DNA of 64,000 nt from Legionella quinlivanii (GCF_003265995.1 NZ_MVJN01000004.1:248001-312000); one strand, 5' to 3'; shown: positions 16,465 to 26,220, numbered from the stretch's first letter. Translations and numbers: made by a program. Notes: generated by a model not told the origin, from the sequence alone.

Positions 16465-18927
16465 TTAAACCCTCTTCATTGCTTCAGTAGCCATATCAGA
16501 TTTAATATCGTCTATCCGGCGGTGAGCGATAGTTTCATTGCCCAGCCCCTGTCTTGAGAAGCGAACTTTAACATCGTTCAGCCTGGAGCTGAAAAATACC
16601 CCCTGATAACCATCTGAAAAATGTTTGGGTAAGTTCATGTTAAATTCCAGACGAAGCTCTCTTAAAGCCTCAACAACTGTTTTCTTTGCAGCGGTCATCA
16701 GCCGGTTTTTCATTGCATCGTCAAATGCCGGGCTATACCAGTCCTTAGACTCTGGAGCATCAATTTTGATAAATGATTCCGGCTGTGCATGACCCAGTAT
16801 TGAGGGAAGCCAGTTTTTATCCACAAACTGTTCTTTTGAACCAATTTTTTGCTGACAAAAATTACGCTGCAATACACTAACGCCCGTTCCATCATTCGCT
16901 TTTCTTTCCATGATAGTTAATTGTCTATCACGAACCACCAAGCCGTCAAACTCCTGGGTAAACCTGCCATCTGGAGAAGTTACCTCAAACGACTTATACA
17001 GAATTGCTGACAACTCAATCACATAGTCATAAATGCTTCGCGTTAGTAAATCATCCCGTTCTGGCGCGGCTTCCTGATCGTCAATCTCCTTTCCTTTATC
17101 ACGGGGATCCAGAGCAGGCGTCGCTGGTGGCAAATGATTCATCATCGCATCAGTTATATTTTCAAGCGTTTCCTGCTCATCATATTCTTCAAATATAAAC
17201 TTCACCGGACGTACATCTTCACCTTTAGGAGGCTCAAATTTCAAGGGTGAAAGCGTTTTAAAATTACCCAGATTATTAAGCCAGTGCTGCAAGCTCTCTA
17301 AATCTTCATCGCTCGCCTGAGCTTCTTCATGTAATTTGACATAAAAATCCTGATAAGCGCGGTAATCTATATCTTCAATTTCGCGCTCTACACTAAGCCT
17401 GCTTGAATCAATAAGCACTGATAGCTTGTTCATGTAGGAAACTAACTCAATCGCCAGCTCGTTTTGTTTGATTGATGCGTCAAGAAGTTCGTGTTTATAC
17501 TCCTGCTCTTTTTCGGCCCGAGCTTTCTCAGACTGTTCTCTCTGCGCTTGCTCACGATTTTTAATTTCGAGACTAAGCGAACGGCGCATTTCTGAAAAAC
17601 TCTGTGTTTTGGACTTCTCAATAATCAGGTTAAAGAAAAATGCGTAGTGATCGTCTGAAGCTATCTTTTTAAGTTCTGCACCAGCCCCTGCGCTCAGACT
17701 CACATAATCCTTCATTGCTTTATCATAAGCAGCGGTTATTTCCTCTCTGAGAGCTTTTTGGTTATTTGCTGGCAGATTTTTTTTGCTGGTTTCTAATTTC
17801 AGGCATTGATCTCCGTATTCCTTCACTGCTTCGGGAAGGGGCGGCAGTTGCAGAACAGGCTCGACTCGCTTACGAATTGAATCCAGCGCTCTCATGGCTA
17901 ATTTCAACTCGGCGTCATTTTTCTTAAAATGGGCAGTTTCTACTTGCAGAGCAAGCTGATCTGATTCAGCCAGCCTTTTTATGCTGTTTTCAATAGAAGG
18001 AATTATTGCAGTCATCCTGTCTATCTTATGATTAATTACCAAAGACAAGGAAAATAGTAAATTTTGCTCGTCGGTTTTTGCTTCGCTGGTCAATAAACTG
18101 GCGTAAAGATTTTTTAATTCGTTGCGGATAATAGCCTGGCCTTGCGATTGCAGCGCATCAATATCAACCGCCAACTGCCGCTCAAGTTCCACACTTCCGT
18201 GCTGGGCAAGCACATCATTCCAGTCATTGTCTATTTGTACAGGTTCTTTGACGATAACGCGATAACCTGCCCCTTCAAATAGTTCCAGAGCTTTTTGAAA
18301 ATCATTGCTTGCAGACGAACCAGGCTGGTCATGATCTTTGAGCAGGATAATAGTGGTATCTCTGGAATAATGCGTCCTGATATAGCTCAGTGTCGCAGGT
18401 AATTCGGTTACTCCAAGCGAGGCCAAAATACTGTATTGCTCACGAATAGCGGGAATTGCTGCAATACTGGCAGCCGTTTCAATTCCTTCGGCAATAAACA
18501 CTGCATCCTGATTTTCAACCTCATTAATTACCGCTGCTTTACCTGGTAAAGCAGGCTTTACCGGACCCAAATACATTTTGCAGTAGTAGCTCTTATCCGC
18601 GTCAGCAGGCATCGCTTTGTTGCCTTCGGCATCGAGCTGAACAATCTGAAGACCAATGAGTTCATCTTTCAGGTTAAAGACGGGCGCAATAAGGTAATCA
18701 TTAAAGCCGTATTGATCCAGCTTTGGGATTCCCAGTTTGCCTTGCACATACTTAAACTGTAAGCGGCTGGCAACACTAGCAGGAATTTTTCTGGTTGATA
18801 CCAGATAGCTTTCAGCGGGTGTTCCTGTGATTGGCGTTCCTCGGTTCCATAAACTTTGGGCCAAACGAATACTTGCAAGGTTTCTTGATTCGTTATCAAT
18901 ATTGCTTACAGTGTTCTTAGATTTCAT
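16465..18927 (-). CDS. Toprim-domain protein with long coiled-coil region
   Basis: 820 residues. The N-terminal 280 look like plasmid/phage primases. A primase-associated segment (SLWNRGTPITGTPAESYL) comes first. A Toprim core follows, with the conserved Glu in VFIAEGIETAASI near residue 150 and the acidic pair in IILLKDHDQPG near residue 200. NDWNDVLAQHG is typical after such domains. Residues 280-600 are predominantly charged helical/coiled coil, and the C-terminal third is not recognised. No helicase or replication neighbours are present, so it is not part of an obvious plasmid module. A strong GAGGAG SD supports the ATG. An effector that borrowed a Toprim domain is possible; nucleic-acid synthesis activity is unproven. 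Confidence 0.75.
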   Translation of the reverse strand: MKSKNTVSNIDNESRNLASIRLAQSLWNRGTPITGTPAESYLVSTRKIPASVASRLQFKYVQGKLGIPKLDQYGFNDYLIAPVFNLKDELIGLQIVQLDAEGNKAMPADADKSYYCKMYLGPVKPALPGKAAVINEVENQDAVFIAEGIETAASIAAIPAIREQYSILASLGVTELPATLSYIRTHYSRDTTIILLKDHDQPGSSASNDFQKALELFEGAGYRVIVKEPVQIDNDWNDVLAQHGSVELERQLAVDIDALQSQGQAIIRNELKNLYASLLTSEAKTDEQNLLFSLSLVINHKIDRMTAIIPSIENSIKRLAESDQLALQVETAHFKKNDAELKLAMRALDSIRKRVEPVLQLPPLPEAVKEYGDQCLKLETSKKNLPANNQKALREEITAAYDKAMKDYVSLSAGAGAELKKIASDDHYAFFFNLIIEKSKTQSFSEMRRSLSLEIKNREQAQREQSEKARAEKEQEYKHELLDASIKQNELAIELVSYMNKLSVLIDSSRLSVEREIEDIDYRAYQDFYVKLHEEAQASDEDLESLQHWLNNLGNFKTLSPLKFEPPKGEDVRPVKFIFEEYDEQETLENITDAMMNHLPPATPALDPRDKGKEIDDQEAAPERDDLLTRSIYDYVIELSAILYKSFEVTSPDGRFTQEFDGLVVRDRQLTIMERKANDGTGVSVLQRNFCQQKIGSKEQFVDKNWLPSILGHAQPESFIKIDAPESKDWYSPAFDDAMKNRLMTAAKKTVVEALRELRLEFNMNLPKHFSDGYQGVFFSSRLNDVKVRFSRQGLGNETIAHRRIDDIKSDMATEAMKRV

Positions 18928-19065
18928 TTACCACTCCTCATCGTTCAATCAATAAAACAATTGTACTTATTTTGAGCAGTTGTGAGAATATACCAATCTG
19001 GAAAGAAGTTTTTTCGATCCTGGAATTGCATTTCACAGCAGTAAGCAATGAAAGGAACAGAACGA

Positions 19066-19086
19066 ACAAATTTTATACAAATTTGT
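19066..19086. promoter_or_regulatory. Inverted repeat upstream of the NHLP export operon
   Basis: Perfect 8-bp inverted repeat ACAAATTT-TATAC-AAATTTGT just upstream of the exporter operon, in the 205-bp region shared with the divergent Toprim gene. Position and symmetry fit an operator. The binding protein is unknown. Confidence 0.4.
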
Positions 19087-19132
19087 GATATAGTTAATTG
19101 TGAGTCTATCAATCGATAAAGGATTGCAAGCT

Positions 19133-20404
19133 GTGTCATCCGATAATCCCAGGAATTTATTTCGCAAAGAAGCCCTCACCCATCTCTCAGTTCCTGAGCA
19201 ATTAAATCATGCAATTGTAATAACCGGCAGCAAATCCTGGATTTTATTAGGCAGTTTGAGCCTGCTTGCACTGGGTATTGCACTCTGGTCCATTTTTGGA
19301 ACGATCAGCACCCGGGTTGAAGGCCAGGGCATTATCCTCCCTAATAACGAAGGACTTTACAATGCTGCCGCACCTGCCGGTGAAGCTTATGTCAGTGATT
19401 TACTGGTCAAACTGGGAGATTCAGTGACAAGCGGTCAGCTGCTGGCTACATTGAGTAATCCCGCTTTAAAAGAGCAAATTGCAACCCAGCAGCAAACACT
19501 CTCTCTTATCGAGCGAAAATATCAGAATCTGCTGAAAGAAGCGGAAACGGCTACCAAAAACCGGCACCAGCAGGTTATAAAACAGAATGACTATTTACAA
19601 AATGTCATTAAACAGCAGAGTGAAAATCTGATTTATGCCCAGGAATTATTGGAAATTCGCAAAGCCGCGTTCAAAAAAGGCCTGATCACCAAGCAGGAAG
19701 TGGTTGCCAGCTGGCAGCAGTTTTATGATACAAAGAAAAATATCGAAACGACTAAAAAAGAGTTATTACAAAATGATATGAACGAGAAAGCCTATCTCGA
19801 AGAATGGCAGGAAAAAATCCGTGCACTGGATTTAAAAATCAAGGACAAAAAGCAGGAACTCGATGTATTGAAATCTCAATATGAAACAGGCCTGCACGTA
19901 TACAGTCCAACGAAGGGAACAGTGACTAATATCCAGGTGCAGCTTGGCGATATGGTCAAAGACGGCATGCCGGTTATGAGTATCGCACCTTCGCCAGACC
20001 AGCTTGAGGTCATTGCCTATGTTCCTGCGGATCAGGGTAAAAAAATTTCAACCGGAATGAAGGCGTTGATTACCCCGACGGTGATTAAAAAAGAAGAATA
20101 CGGCAGTATACTCGGTAAAGTGCAGTATGTGTCACCCTATCCCAGTAATTCAGACAGCATGAAGGCTGTTCTGAAAAACACTGAACTGGTACAGCATCTC
20201 ACTGAAAAAAACCTTCCCATTGAAATCAGAATTTTATTGGAAAAAGACCCTGAGACGCTTAGCGGTTTTCAATGGACCTCTGCCTCAGGCCCTCCTCAGC
20301 TCATCACCGCCGGAACAATGGTAGAAATCAATATTATTGTTCGCAAGCAAGCGCCGGTGACTTTGTTTCTGCCTGCTTTGAAACAATTAATCGGAAGTGA
20401 TTAG
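19133..20404 (+). CDS. NHLP bacteriocin-system secretion protein (HlyD-like adaptor)
   Basis: Membrane-fusion subunit of a peptide exporter. From GTG 19133 (AAAGGA 9 nt upstream) it has 423 residues; an earlier GTG at 19100 lacks an SD. One membrane helix (ILLGSLSLLALGIALWSIFG) follows a cytoplasmic N-tail. It is followed by the lipoyl half motif TRVEGQGIILPNNEGLYNAA, a long coiled-coil hairpin (about residues 110-245) and the return half YSPTKGTVTNIQVQLGDMV. The order HlyD-like, C39-ABC, second ABC is the hallmark of the NHLP-type export module. Overlap and close spacing with the next gene show one operon. Confidence 0.88.
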   Translation: MSSDNPRNLFRKEALTHLSVPEQLNHAIVITGSKSWILLGSLSLLALGIALWSIFGTISTRVEGQGIILPNNEGLYNAAAPAGEAYVSDLLVKLGDSVTSGQLLATLSNPALKEQIATQQQTLSLIERKYQNLLKEAETATKNRHQQVIKQNDYLQNVIKQQSENLIYAQELLEIRKAAFKKGLITKQEVVASWQQFYDTKKNIETTKKELLQNDMNEKAYLEEWQEKIRALDLKIKDKKQELDVLKSQYETGLHVYSPTKGTVTNIQVQLGDMVKDGMPVMSIAPSPDQLEVIAYVPADQGKKISTGMKALITPTVIKKEEYGSILGKVQYVSPYPSNSDSMKAVLKNTELVQHLTEKNLPIEIRILLEKDPETLSGFQWTSASGPPQLITAGTMVEINIIVRKQAPVTLFLPALKQLIGSD

Positions 20405-20405
20405 A

Positions 20406-22487
20406 ATGAAGCGCGCAAAAACCCCTACCATATTGCAAATGGAAGCCACCGAATGCGGAGCAGCGGCTTTAGCCATTATACTTGCCTATTATGGGCGGCA
20501 TATTCCTCTTGAAAAAATGCGTGTCGACTGTGGCGTATCACGCGACGGTTGCAATGCAAGTATGATGCTAGCCGCAGCCCGCCAGCATGGCTTAACTGCT
20601 CAGGCGGCTAAAGTAGATTCTATTGCCAGCCTGCATGAACTTAAAGCTCCTGTTATTTTATTCTGGGAATTTAATCACTTCGTAGTTCTTGAAGGAATTT
20701 CCAAAGAAAAGATTTATATTAACGATCCCGCCTGCGGCCCAAGAACTGTCAGCTATCAGCAATTTGATCACGCCTTTACCGGCGTACTTTTATTGTTATC
20801 GCCAGGCACTGACTTCCTGGCTCATGGCAGACCCGCCTCCCTTTATTCTTCTTTAAGAAATCGTCTGCAAGGTCTGGAGAAAGAATTGTTTTTTGTGTTC
20901 ATTGCCAGTCTTGCTTTAGTTGTGCCTAACCTGATGATCACGGCATTAGCCAAGATTTTTATCGATAATATTCTGGTCGAAAAATTAAACTTCTGGATAC
21001 TGCCTTTTTTTAGCATTTTTCTGGTTATGATTGTATCCATCGTTTTATTAAGCAGCCTGCAAAATTATTTCCTGTTGCTGATAAAACTAAAATTAACGCT
21101 GATTAGTACGATTGGTTTTCTATGGCGGATTATGTATCTTCCCATTCAGTTTTTTCAACAGCGTTTTGCCGGGGATATTACAGAGCGGGTTTCTGCCAAT
21201 GATCGAATAGCCAATCTCTTATCCAGTGAAGTAATGGCTTCTCTGGTCAGTCTGGTAACTATTGTTTTGTATGCTGCGGTCATGTGTATTCTAAGCTGGT
21301 CACTGGCTCTGTTCGCTTTTACCGCTATGGGTTTCAGCCTTCTTGTCTATCGTCATGTACGCCGCCAATTCGCAGATGTCAGCCGTAATTTTTTACAAAA
21401 AAATGGAAAGTTGCTTGGTTTGCAGATGCAGGGGCTTGGTTTAATAGAGGATTTAAAAGCCAATGGCCGGGAGAATGATTTTTTTCAGCGCTGGGCGTCG
21501 GCACATGCGGAAATTATTTCATTACAGCAAAAACAGGCTATTTACAATCAAATATTAACTGTTATTCCGGCCTGTACCCAGTTAGTCGCTTATTCGATTA
21601 TTACCGGATTGGGCAGTTGGCAGATTATTAATGGGCAATTAACCATCGGCAGTCTGATAGCCTTTCAGATGCTCTGGTATCAGTTTTTCGCACCACTGCA
21701 AACCCTGCTTGGCTTAGGGGGAGAGTTACAAAAAATCAGGGGCGATTTGGCGCGTCTGGATGACATTCAGAATCACGATCTCGATCCGCGTTTTAATATA
21801 ATCTCTGGCGAGCACTGCCCGGAAGCGTCCATTCGATTGGATTCGGTATGTTTTGCTTATACTGCGAACAAATCCATGTTAAAGGAGTTGAATCTTTTTA
21901 TTCCTGCCGGGGAGATGATTGCGATACTAGGTAAATCTGGCGAAGGAAAATCCACCATCGCCCGCTTAATCACCGGTTTATATCAGCCTGCAAGCGGTAG
22001 CATTCATATTGGCGGCATTGCCTTATCGCAGATAAGCCCGGAAATCTCCGCCCGCTTAATCGCTTATGTCGAGCAGGATGTTTTCCTTTTCCCGGGAACA
22101 ATCAGAGAAAATATTTCGTTCTGGAACCCGGCGATTAGTGACCTGGCCATCGAAAAAGCGCTTCATGACGCCTGTATTTATGAGGAAATTATGCAACGCG
22201 GCGGTCTGGATTATGTGGTTTCGGAAAATGGCGTGAATTTTAGCGGTGGTCAGCGGCATCGAATTGAAATTGCAAGGGCACTGGCCCAGAACAGTAAAAT
22301 TCTTATTCTGGACGAGGCAACGTCCAATCTTGAGGCGGAAACTGAAAAACGTATTCTTAAGAATATTCACGAAAAAGGCTTAACTACTTTAATTATTACT
22401 CATCGGGAAAGTGCTCTTGAATATTGCAGGCAAATTTACAAACTTGAACAAGGCTCATTGATTCCTATTGATAAAGAGTTGATATGA
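20406..22487 (+). CDS. NHLP-type ABC transporter with C39 leader peptidase
   Basis: Peptidase-permease-ATPase that removes a double-glycine leader while exporting the peptide. From ATG 20406 (GGAAG SD; the GTG at 20397 is less likely) it has 693 residues. The N-terminal C39 domain is complete: QMEATECGAAALA with catalytic Cys17, the His in WEFNHFVVLEG near residue 93, and the Asp in INDPACGP near 108. Membrane segments occupy about 160-430. The ATPase has Walker A GKSGEGKST, signature NFSGGQRHR and Walker B ILILDEAT. The first residues overlap the end of the adaptor gene region, and the stop overlaps the next start by 4 nt (ATGA). Confidence 0.93.
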   Translation: MKRAKTPTILQMEATECGAAALAIILAYYGRHIPLEKMRVDCGVSRDGCNASMMLAAARQHGLTAQAAKVDSIASLHELKAPVILFWEFNHFVVLEGISKEKIYINDPACGPRTVSYQQFDHAFTGVLLLLSPGTDFLAHGRPASLYSSLRNRLQGLEKELFFVFIASLALVVPNLMITALAKIFIDNILVEKLNFWILPFFSIFLVMIVSIVLLSSLQNYFLLLIKLKLTLISTIGFLWRIMYLPIQFFQQRFAGDITERVSANDRIANLLSSEVMASLVSLVTIVLYAAVMCILSWSLALFAFTAMGFSLLVYRHVRRQFADVSRNFLQKNGKLLGLQMQGLGLIEDLKANGRENDFFQRWASAHAEIISLQQKQAIYNQILTVIPACTQLVAYSIITGLGSWQIINGQLTIGSLIAFQMLWYQFFAPLQTLLGLGGELQKIRGDLARLDDIQNHDLDPRFNIISGEHCPEASIRLDSVCFAYTANKSMLKELNLFIPAGEMIAILGKSGEGKSTIARLITGLYQPASGSIHIGGIALSQISPEISARLIAYVEQDVFLFPGTIRENISFWNPAISDLAIEKALHDACIYEEIMQRGGLDYVVSENGVNFSGGQRHRIEIARALAQNSKILILDEATSNLEAETEKRILKNIHEKGLTTLIITHRESALEYCRQIYKLEQGSLIPIDKELI

Positions 22488-24607
22488 CTGATCATAATAG
22501 ACTGGATATTTCAGAAATTCTGGTGTTGCTGGAAAACAAAGAAGCCGAAACCGCTCAGCATGATTTTTTGACTGTTTGCGCCATCGTAGCCAACAGTGCC
22601 AACATAAAACTTAAGTTTCCGGCACAGACTGGCGATGAAAGCAAAACCAGGTTTGATTTACTGTCTGAAATAGCCAATCTTTCACAATTTCGTTTTCGTG
22701 AAATTCAGTTACCTGAAGAATGGTGGAAATATGATAATGGTCCATTGCTGGCGTTTACAGTGGAAGGAAATGCCTGTGCACTAATACCCACAGGCAAGGG
22801 TTATCAATTGCATATTCCGGGGCAGGAGGCTTTAGCGATTGAGGAAAAAAATGCAGCGATGGTATTGAATCAGGCCTTCTATTTTTATAAGCCACTGGCG
22901 GGCGGCAAGATAGGCGTGAAAGACGTGCTTCAGTATATCTATCAGCAAAGCGGTTCCGATCTCAAACGCTTGCTGCTGGTACAGATTGTATTAGCCGCCC
23001 TCGCCTTGATTATTCCGCTGGGTACGGGCTATTTATTTTCTGTAGCGATTCCTTTTGCCGATACCTCGGCTGTAACCCAGGTGATTATCGCTTTTATAAT
23101 AAATGCCTTTATAACTGCCAGTTTACAACTCGTAGAAATAATCAGTTTATTTCGCATTAAATTAAAAGCCAATGCTAATATACAGGCAGCTATCTGGGAT
23201 CGCGTCCTTCGATTTCCGGCGAATTTTTTTAGCCGCTTTCAGATTGGTGATTTAAGCAATCGTATCTCGTCCATCGATATCATCCAGCAGGAATTAACTC
23301 TTAGCCTGCTTGTCTCGCTTTCAAATACTTTGGTTTTCGTTTTTAGTTTGATTCTTCTATGTTACCTCCTGCCAGTTTTCAGCCTTTTGCTTATTCTTTT
23401 TCTGGTGATAGCAAGCTCTGTTTCCTTCTTTATCACCCTGAAACAACTGCGTTTTCTGCGTGGTTATTTTCATGTCAGCGGTGAAAATCAATCTTTATTG
23501 TTACAGATTTTTACAAGCATCAATAAGATACGAGGCGCCCATCGTGAAGAGTTAATTCTCAATCTTTGGCTGCGTAAATTCATTGAAAAAATGACCCTTT
23601 TTTTTAAAAGCAGTAAATTGACTGTAATTGATAAAATTATTAATCTGGCTTTCAGTTTATTCAGTACTTTTTTTCTTTATCTTTTTGTGGTGAACATGGA
23701 CAGTTCACTAAATTTAGGCCTTTTTATTTTATATAACGCGGCATTCTCACAACTGTTCCTTGCATTCATCGGCCTCTGGAATAGTATTAATCAAATGGTG
23801 AGGATCATTCCTGTATTTGAACGAACCAAGCCTGTCTTTCAGACTGAAACCGAGAATTATCGAAAAGAAAATTGTAAGCTCAATCTTAAAGGTTCTCTTG
23901 AATTACGTGATATTCAATTTAAATACAGTAAAAATGAGGGCGCTATATGTGACGACTTGTCCTTTAAAATGGAGCAAGGTGAATACGTCGGCATTCTGGG
24001 AAAATCAGGCGTCGGCAAGTCAACCCTGCTGCGTTTGCTTCTTGGATTTGAAAAACCTCAAAAAGGACAGGTTTTGTTTGATGATATGGAGTTATGCCGT
24101 TTGAATTTACAGCATTTACGCAGCCAGCTTGGTGTGATATTACAAACCAGTGCCTTAATGCCTGGCAGTATTCTCAGCAATATTATCGGCATTAATTCAA
24201 GCCTGACAGAAGAAGATGCCTGGCGAGCAGCTCAGCTGGCAAATATTGCCAGCGATATAGAAAAAATGCCAATGGGGATGCGAACCGTAATTACCGATCG
24301 CAGCGGTGCTGTATCCCTGGGCCAACGGCAGCGTATTTTAATTGCCCGCGCTTTAGCCAAAAAACCACGGGTTTTGATTTTGGATGAGGCAATGAGCGGC
24401 ATGGATGATGAGACATTAAGCCTGCTCAAACACTGTGTTGAATCCCTGAGCATAAGCCGTTTGGTAATAACCCATCGCCCCGAATTTTTAAGCGGAGCCG
24501 ATACAATTTATATTTTTGAGAAAGGACAACTTTATAATGCAGGAAGATTTGAGGAATTATGCAGTTCGCAGGCGTTTAACAAATTCAGGGTGTTAAAGGC
24601 CAGTTAG
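22484..24607 (+). CDS. NHLP-type ABC transporter permease/ATPase, no peptidase
   Basis: Second ABC half-transporter of the NHLP-type module, 707 residues. An N-terminal soluble domain of about 150 residues has no C39 catalytic motif. A six-helix permease follows (about 160-440), then an ATPase with Walker A GKSGVGKST and Walker B VLILDEAM. Its ABC signature reads VSLGQRQR instead of SGGQ, a weak version, so this half may have reduced ATPase activity and act as a heterodimer partner of the C39 transporter. Translationally coupled to the preceding gene. The operon ends here, facing a leftward small peptide gene 23 bp away. Confidence 0.9.
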   Translation: MTDHNRLDISEILVLLENKEAETAQHDFLTVCAIVANSANIKLKFPAQTGDESKTRFDLLSEIANLSQFRFREIQLPEEWWKYDNGPLLAFTVEGNACALIPTGKGYQLHIPGQEALAIEEKNAAMVLNQAFYFYKPLAGGKIGVKDVLQYIYQQSGSDLKRLLLVQIVLAALALIIPLGTGYLFSVAIPFADTSAVTQVIIAFIINAFITASLQLVEIISLFRIKLKANANIQAAIWDRVLRFPANFFSRFQIGDLSNRISSIDIIQQELTLSLLVSLSNTLVFVFSLILLCYLLPVFSLLLILFLVIASSVSFFITLKQLRFLRGYFHVSGENQSLLLQIFTSINKIRGAHREELILNLWLRKFIEKMTLFFKSSKLTVIDKIINLAFSLFSTFFLYLFVVNMDSSLNLGLFILYNAAFSQLFLAFIGLWNSINQMVRIIPVFERTKPVFQTETENYRKENCKLNLKGSLELRDIQFKYSKNEGAICDDLSFKMEQGEYVGILGKSGVGKSTLLRLLLGFEKPQKGQVLFDDMELCRLNLQHLRSQLGVILQTSALMPGSILSNIIGINSSLTEEDAWRAAQLANIASDIEKMPMGMRTVITDRSGAVSLGQRQRILIARALAKKPRVLILDEAMSGMDDETLSLLKHCVESLSISRLVITHRPEFLSGADTIYIFEKGQLYNAGRFEELCSSQAFNKFRVLKAS

Positions 24608-24621
24608 GCAGGACTGGCTTT
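24595..24621. terminator. Hairpin between exporter operon and GG-peptide gene
   Basis: AAAGGCCAGT and ACTGGCTTT can pair (with one bulge) around the TAG of the last exporter gene. It lies between convergent genes. Only short T runs follow, so it is a weak, possibly bidirectional, terminator. Confidence 0.4.
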
Positions 24622-24630
24622 CAAGCTGAA

Positions 24631-24843
24631 TTAGGGATTGACACCGACAGGGGTAAGATTAATACCCGGAATATTATTGCCTGGAATTTGCTGAATTACT
24701 TTTGCAAAAACTGTGGCTGTCTGAACAGACGCGGTGACGTTATGTGTGTTTCCATTGTTCTCTAGCTGCCAAATAATACCAGGACTTGGGGCTCCGCCAC
24801 AAATAACTTCAACATCCTTGTCTTCCAAGAGAGAAATACTCAT
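24631..24843 (-). CDS. Candidate double-glycine leader peptide (bacteriocin/RiPP precursor)
   Basis: 70-residue peptide with a strong SD (GGAGA, about 9 nt before ATG). Residues 1-17, MSISLLEDKDVEVICGG, look like a C39-cleavable leader: acidic, hydrophobic residues at regular positions before the cleavage pair Gly-Gly. The predicted mature part is about 53 residues, starting APSPGIIWQLENNG. It is rich in Asn, Thr, Val and Pro and has no Cys, so it could not form disulfides or lanthionines. It abuts an exporter containing a C39 peptidase, which is the basis for calling it cargo. No immunity gene was recognised. Confidence 0.72.
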   Translation of the reverse strand: MSISLLEDKDVEVICGGAPSPGIIWQLENNGNTHNVTASVQTATVFAKVIQQIPGNNIPGINLTPVGVNP

Positions 24844-24975
24844 TGCACGATCTCCAAAAAGACAATTTGCTTTTAAAGTATAGATAGGAAATATAAAATC
24901 ACCGCGTGCTGTAACACTTGGTTACAAAAATTTACAAATATTACGTAGTGAAGACGATTTTTTTTACACCCTCTT

Positions 24976-26220
24976 CTAGGGATTAATAGTATTACATTCC
25001 GGCGCAGGAAGGTTCAGCAATTCCGCTAATTCCTGTTGTCTCAAACGAAATAAATTCTCCAGGGTATCGCGGTCTTTTTTTGCATTACAAGCCTGAGTCC
25101 AGGGCATAAACAAAGCGCCGACAGCACTCTCGCCGCGAACAATACTTAAATCCTGGCCAAGGAAGGCAAATAATCGGCTTATATTAATATCCCCTTCTTC
25201 CTCAAAATAACTGAGATATTGCAAAGGGGGCCTTGTGCTTGTCTTTATCCCTGAATCTGGGACTTGTCCCCAAAGAGGATCCTGGCGAAATATTTCTAAT
25301 AAAAGATGCCGCGGCGCGTTTCTTTGTTTCAGACCCACCTCATTAAACGATTGCGTTAAGCGATCCTCTTGTATCTGCCCTGTTTCGGAATGATTATTAT
25401 GTATTTCTTCACAAATGAGCAAATACTGATCATAAGCATTCAGGAGCGGTCCTATGTCATATAATTCGGTTTGCTCTTCTTTTTGCCGTTTAAACAATTC
25501 CAGACGCCTGGGATCCTCTTTTATCAGCTCATAAAACATCGACCACATATGGCTGTCATAATTTTTAAACGCCAGTTTTAATGGACTGATATACTCAGGA
25601 CACACCTCTTGATAAATTGCTTTGTATTTCTCACCAGTTATCGGAAGAATTAGCTGATTCTCAGGGTCATAAATCACATGCTTAAACATCAACTCCGGAT
25701 TGACTTTAATTATCTTCTCAACACCGTCGTAATCCGATTCGGCAATCAGTTCGATCAGCCGATAACTGTCTGTTGCCTTATATTGTCTCTCAAAGCATTT
25801 AAATTGTTCAGTCAAATCGGGTTCTACTACTTGCTTAAATAGCGCTAGCATACGTTGATTATTGGTTTCCAGAGCATATCGGAGAGGACTGGTATACAGA
25901 ACGCAATGCTCTTTTTGAGAAAGGGTAAACCGGTAATTAACAGAACGAAATATCGCAGAAGGACAGGAGTGAACAATTTTATCAGCGCGAACATAATCAC
26001 CAAGCTCAAAACAATGAAGCAGTTCATAAACATGGCCAACAGAGTTTTCACCCTGACTATGCGCTCTGAAGAACCCAAACCATTGACAACTTCTGCTTAA
26101 ACTATGCGCCGCATCCCAATCCAGAGGTGTATTGATTAAAAACGACTCCAGAGGCAGCTGCAGTAATGGAGAAATAGCTTCATCCGCCACTTCTGTTTGT
26201 TTTTCAATCAAATCATTCAT
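24976..26220 (-). CDS. Effector-like protein, paralogue of the 56.6-kb gene
   Basis: 414 residues with no signal peptide or membrane segment. The N-terminal segment (LPLESFLINTPLDWDAAHSL then SRSCQWFGFF) resembles an F-box-like helix pair. The middle has ankyrin-like helices (FELGDYVRADKIVHSCPSAI). Long stretches match the 56557-57870 product: YTSPLRYALETNNQRMLALF, EYISPLKLAFKNYDSHMW, PRHLLLEIFR and RPPLQYLSYFE. The pair therefore forms a gene family within this window. A role as type IV effector is inferred from this repeat style. It interrupts the peptide locus between the GG peptide and the LysR/YcaO operon and is probably unrelated to peptide making. Confidence 0.7.
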   Translation of the reverse strand: MNDLIEKQTEVADEAISPLLQLPLESFLINTPLDWDAAHSLSRSCQWFGFFRAHSQGENSVGHVYELLHCFELGDYVRADKIVHSCPSAIFRSVNYRFTLSQKEHCVLYTSPLRYALETNNQRMLALFKQVVEPDLTEQFKCFERQYKATDSYRLIELIAESDYDGVEKIIKVNPELMFKHVIYDPENQLILPITGEKYKAIYQEVCPEYISPLKLAFKNYDSHMWSMFYELIKEDPRRLELFKRQKEEQTELYDIGPLLNAYDQYLLICEEIHNNHSETGQIQEDRLTQSFNEVGLKQRNAPRHLLLEIFRQDPLWGQVPDSGIKTSTRPPLQYLSYFEEEGDINISRLFAFLGQDLSIVRGESAVGALFMPWTQACNAKKDRDTLENLFRLRQQELAELLNLPAPECNTINP

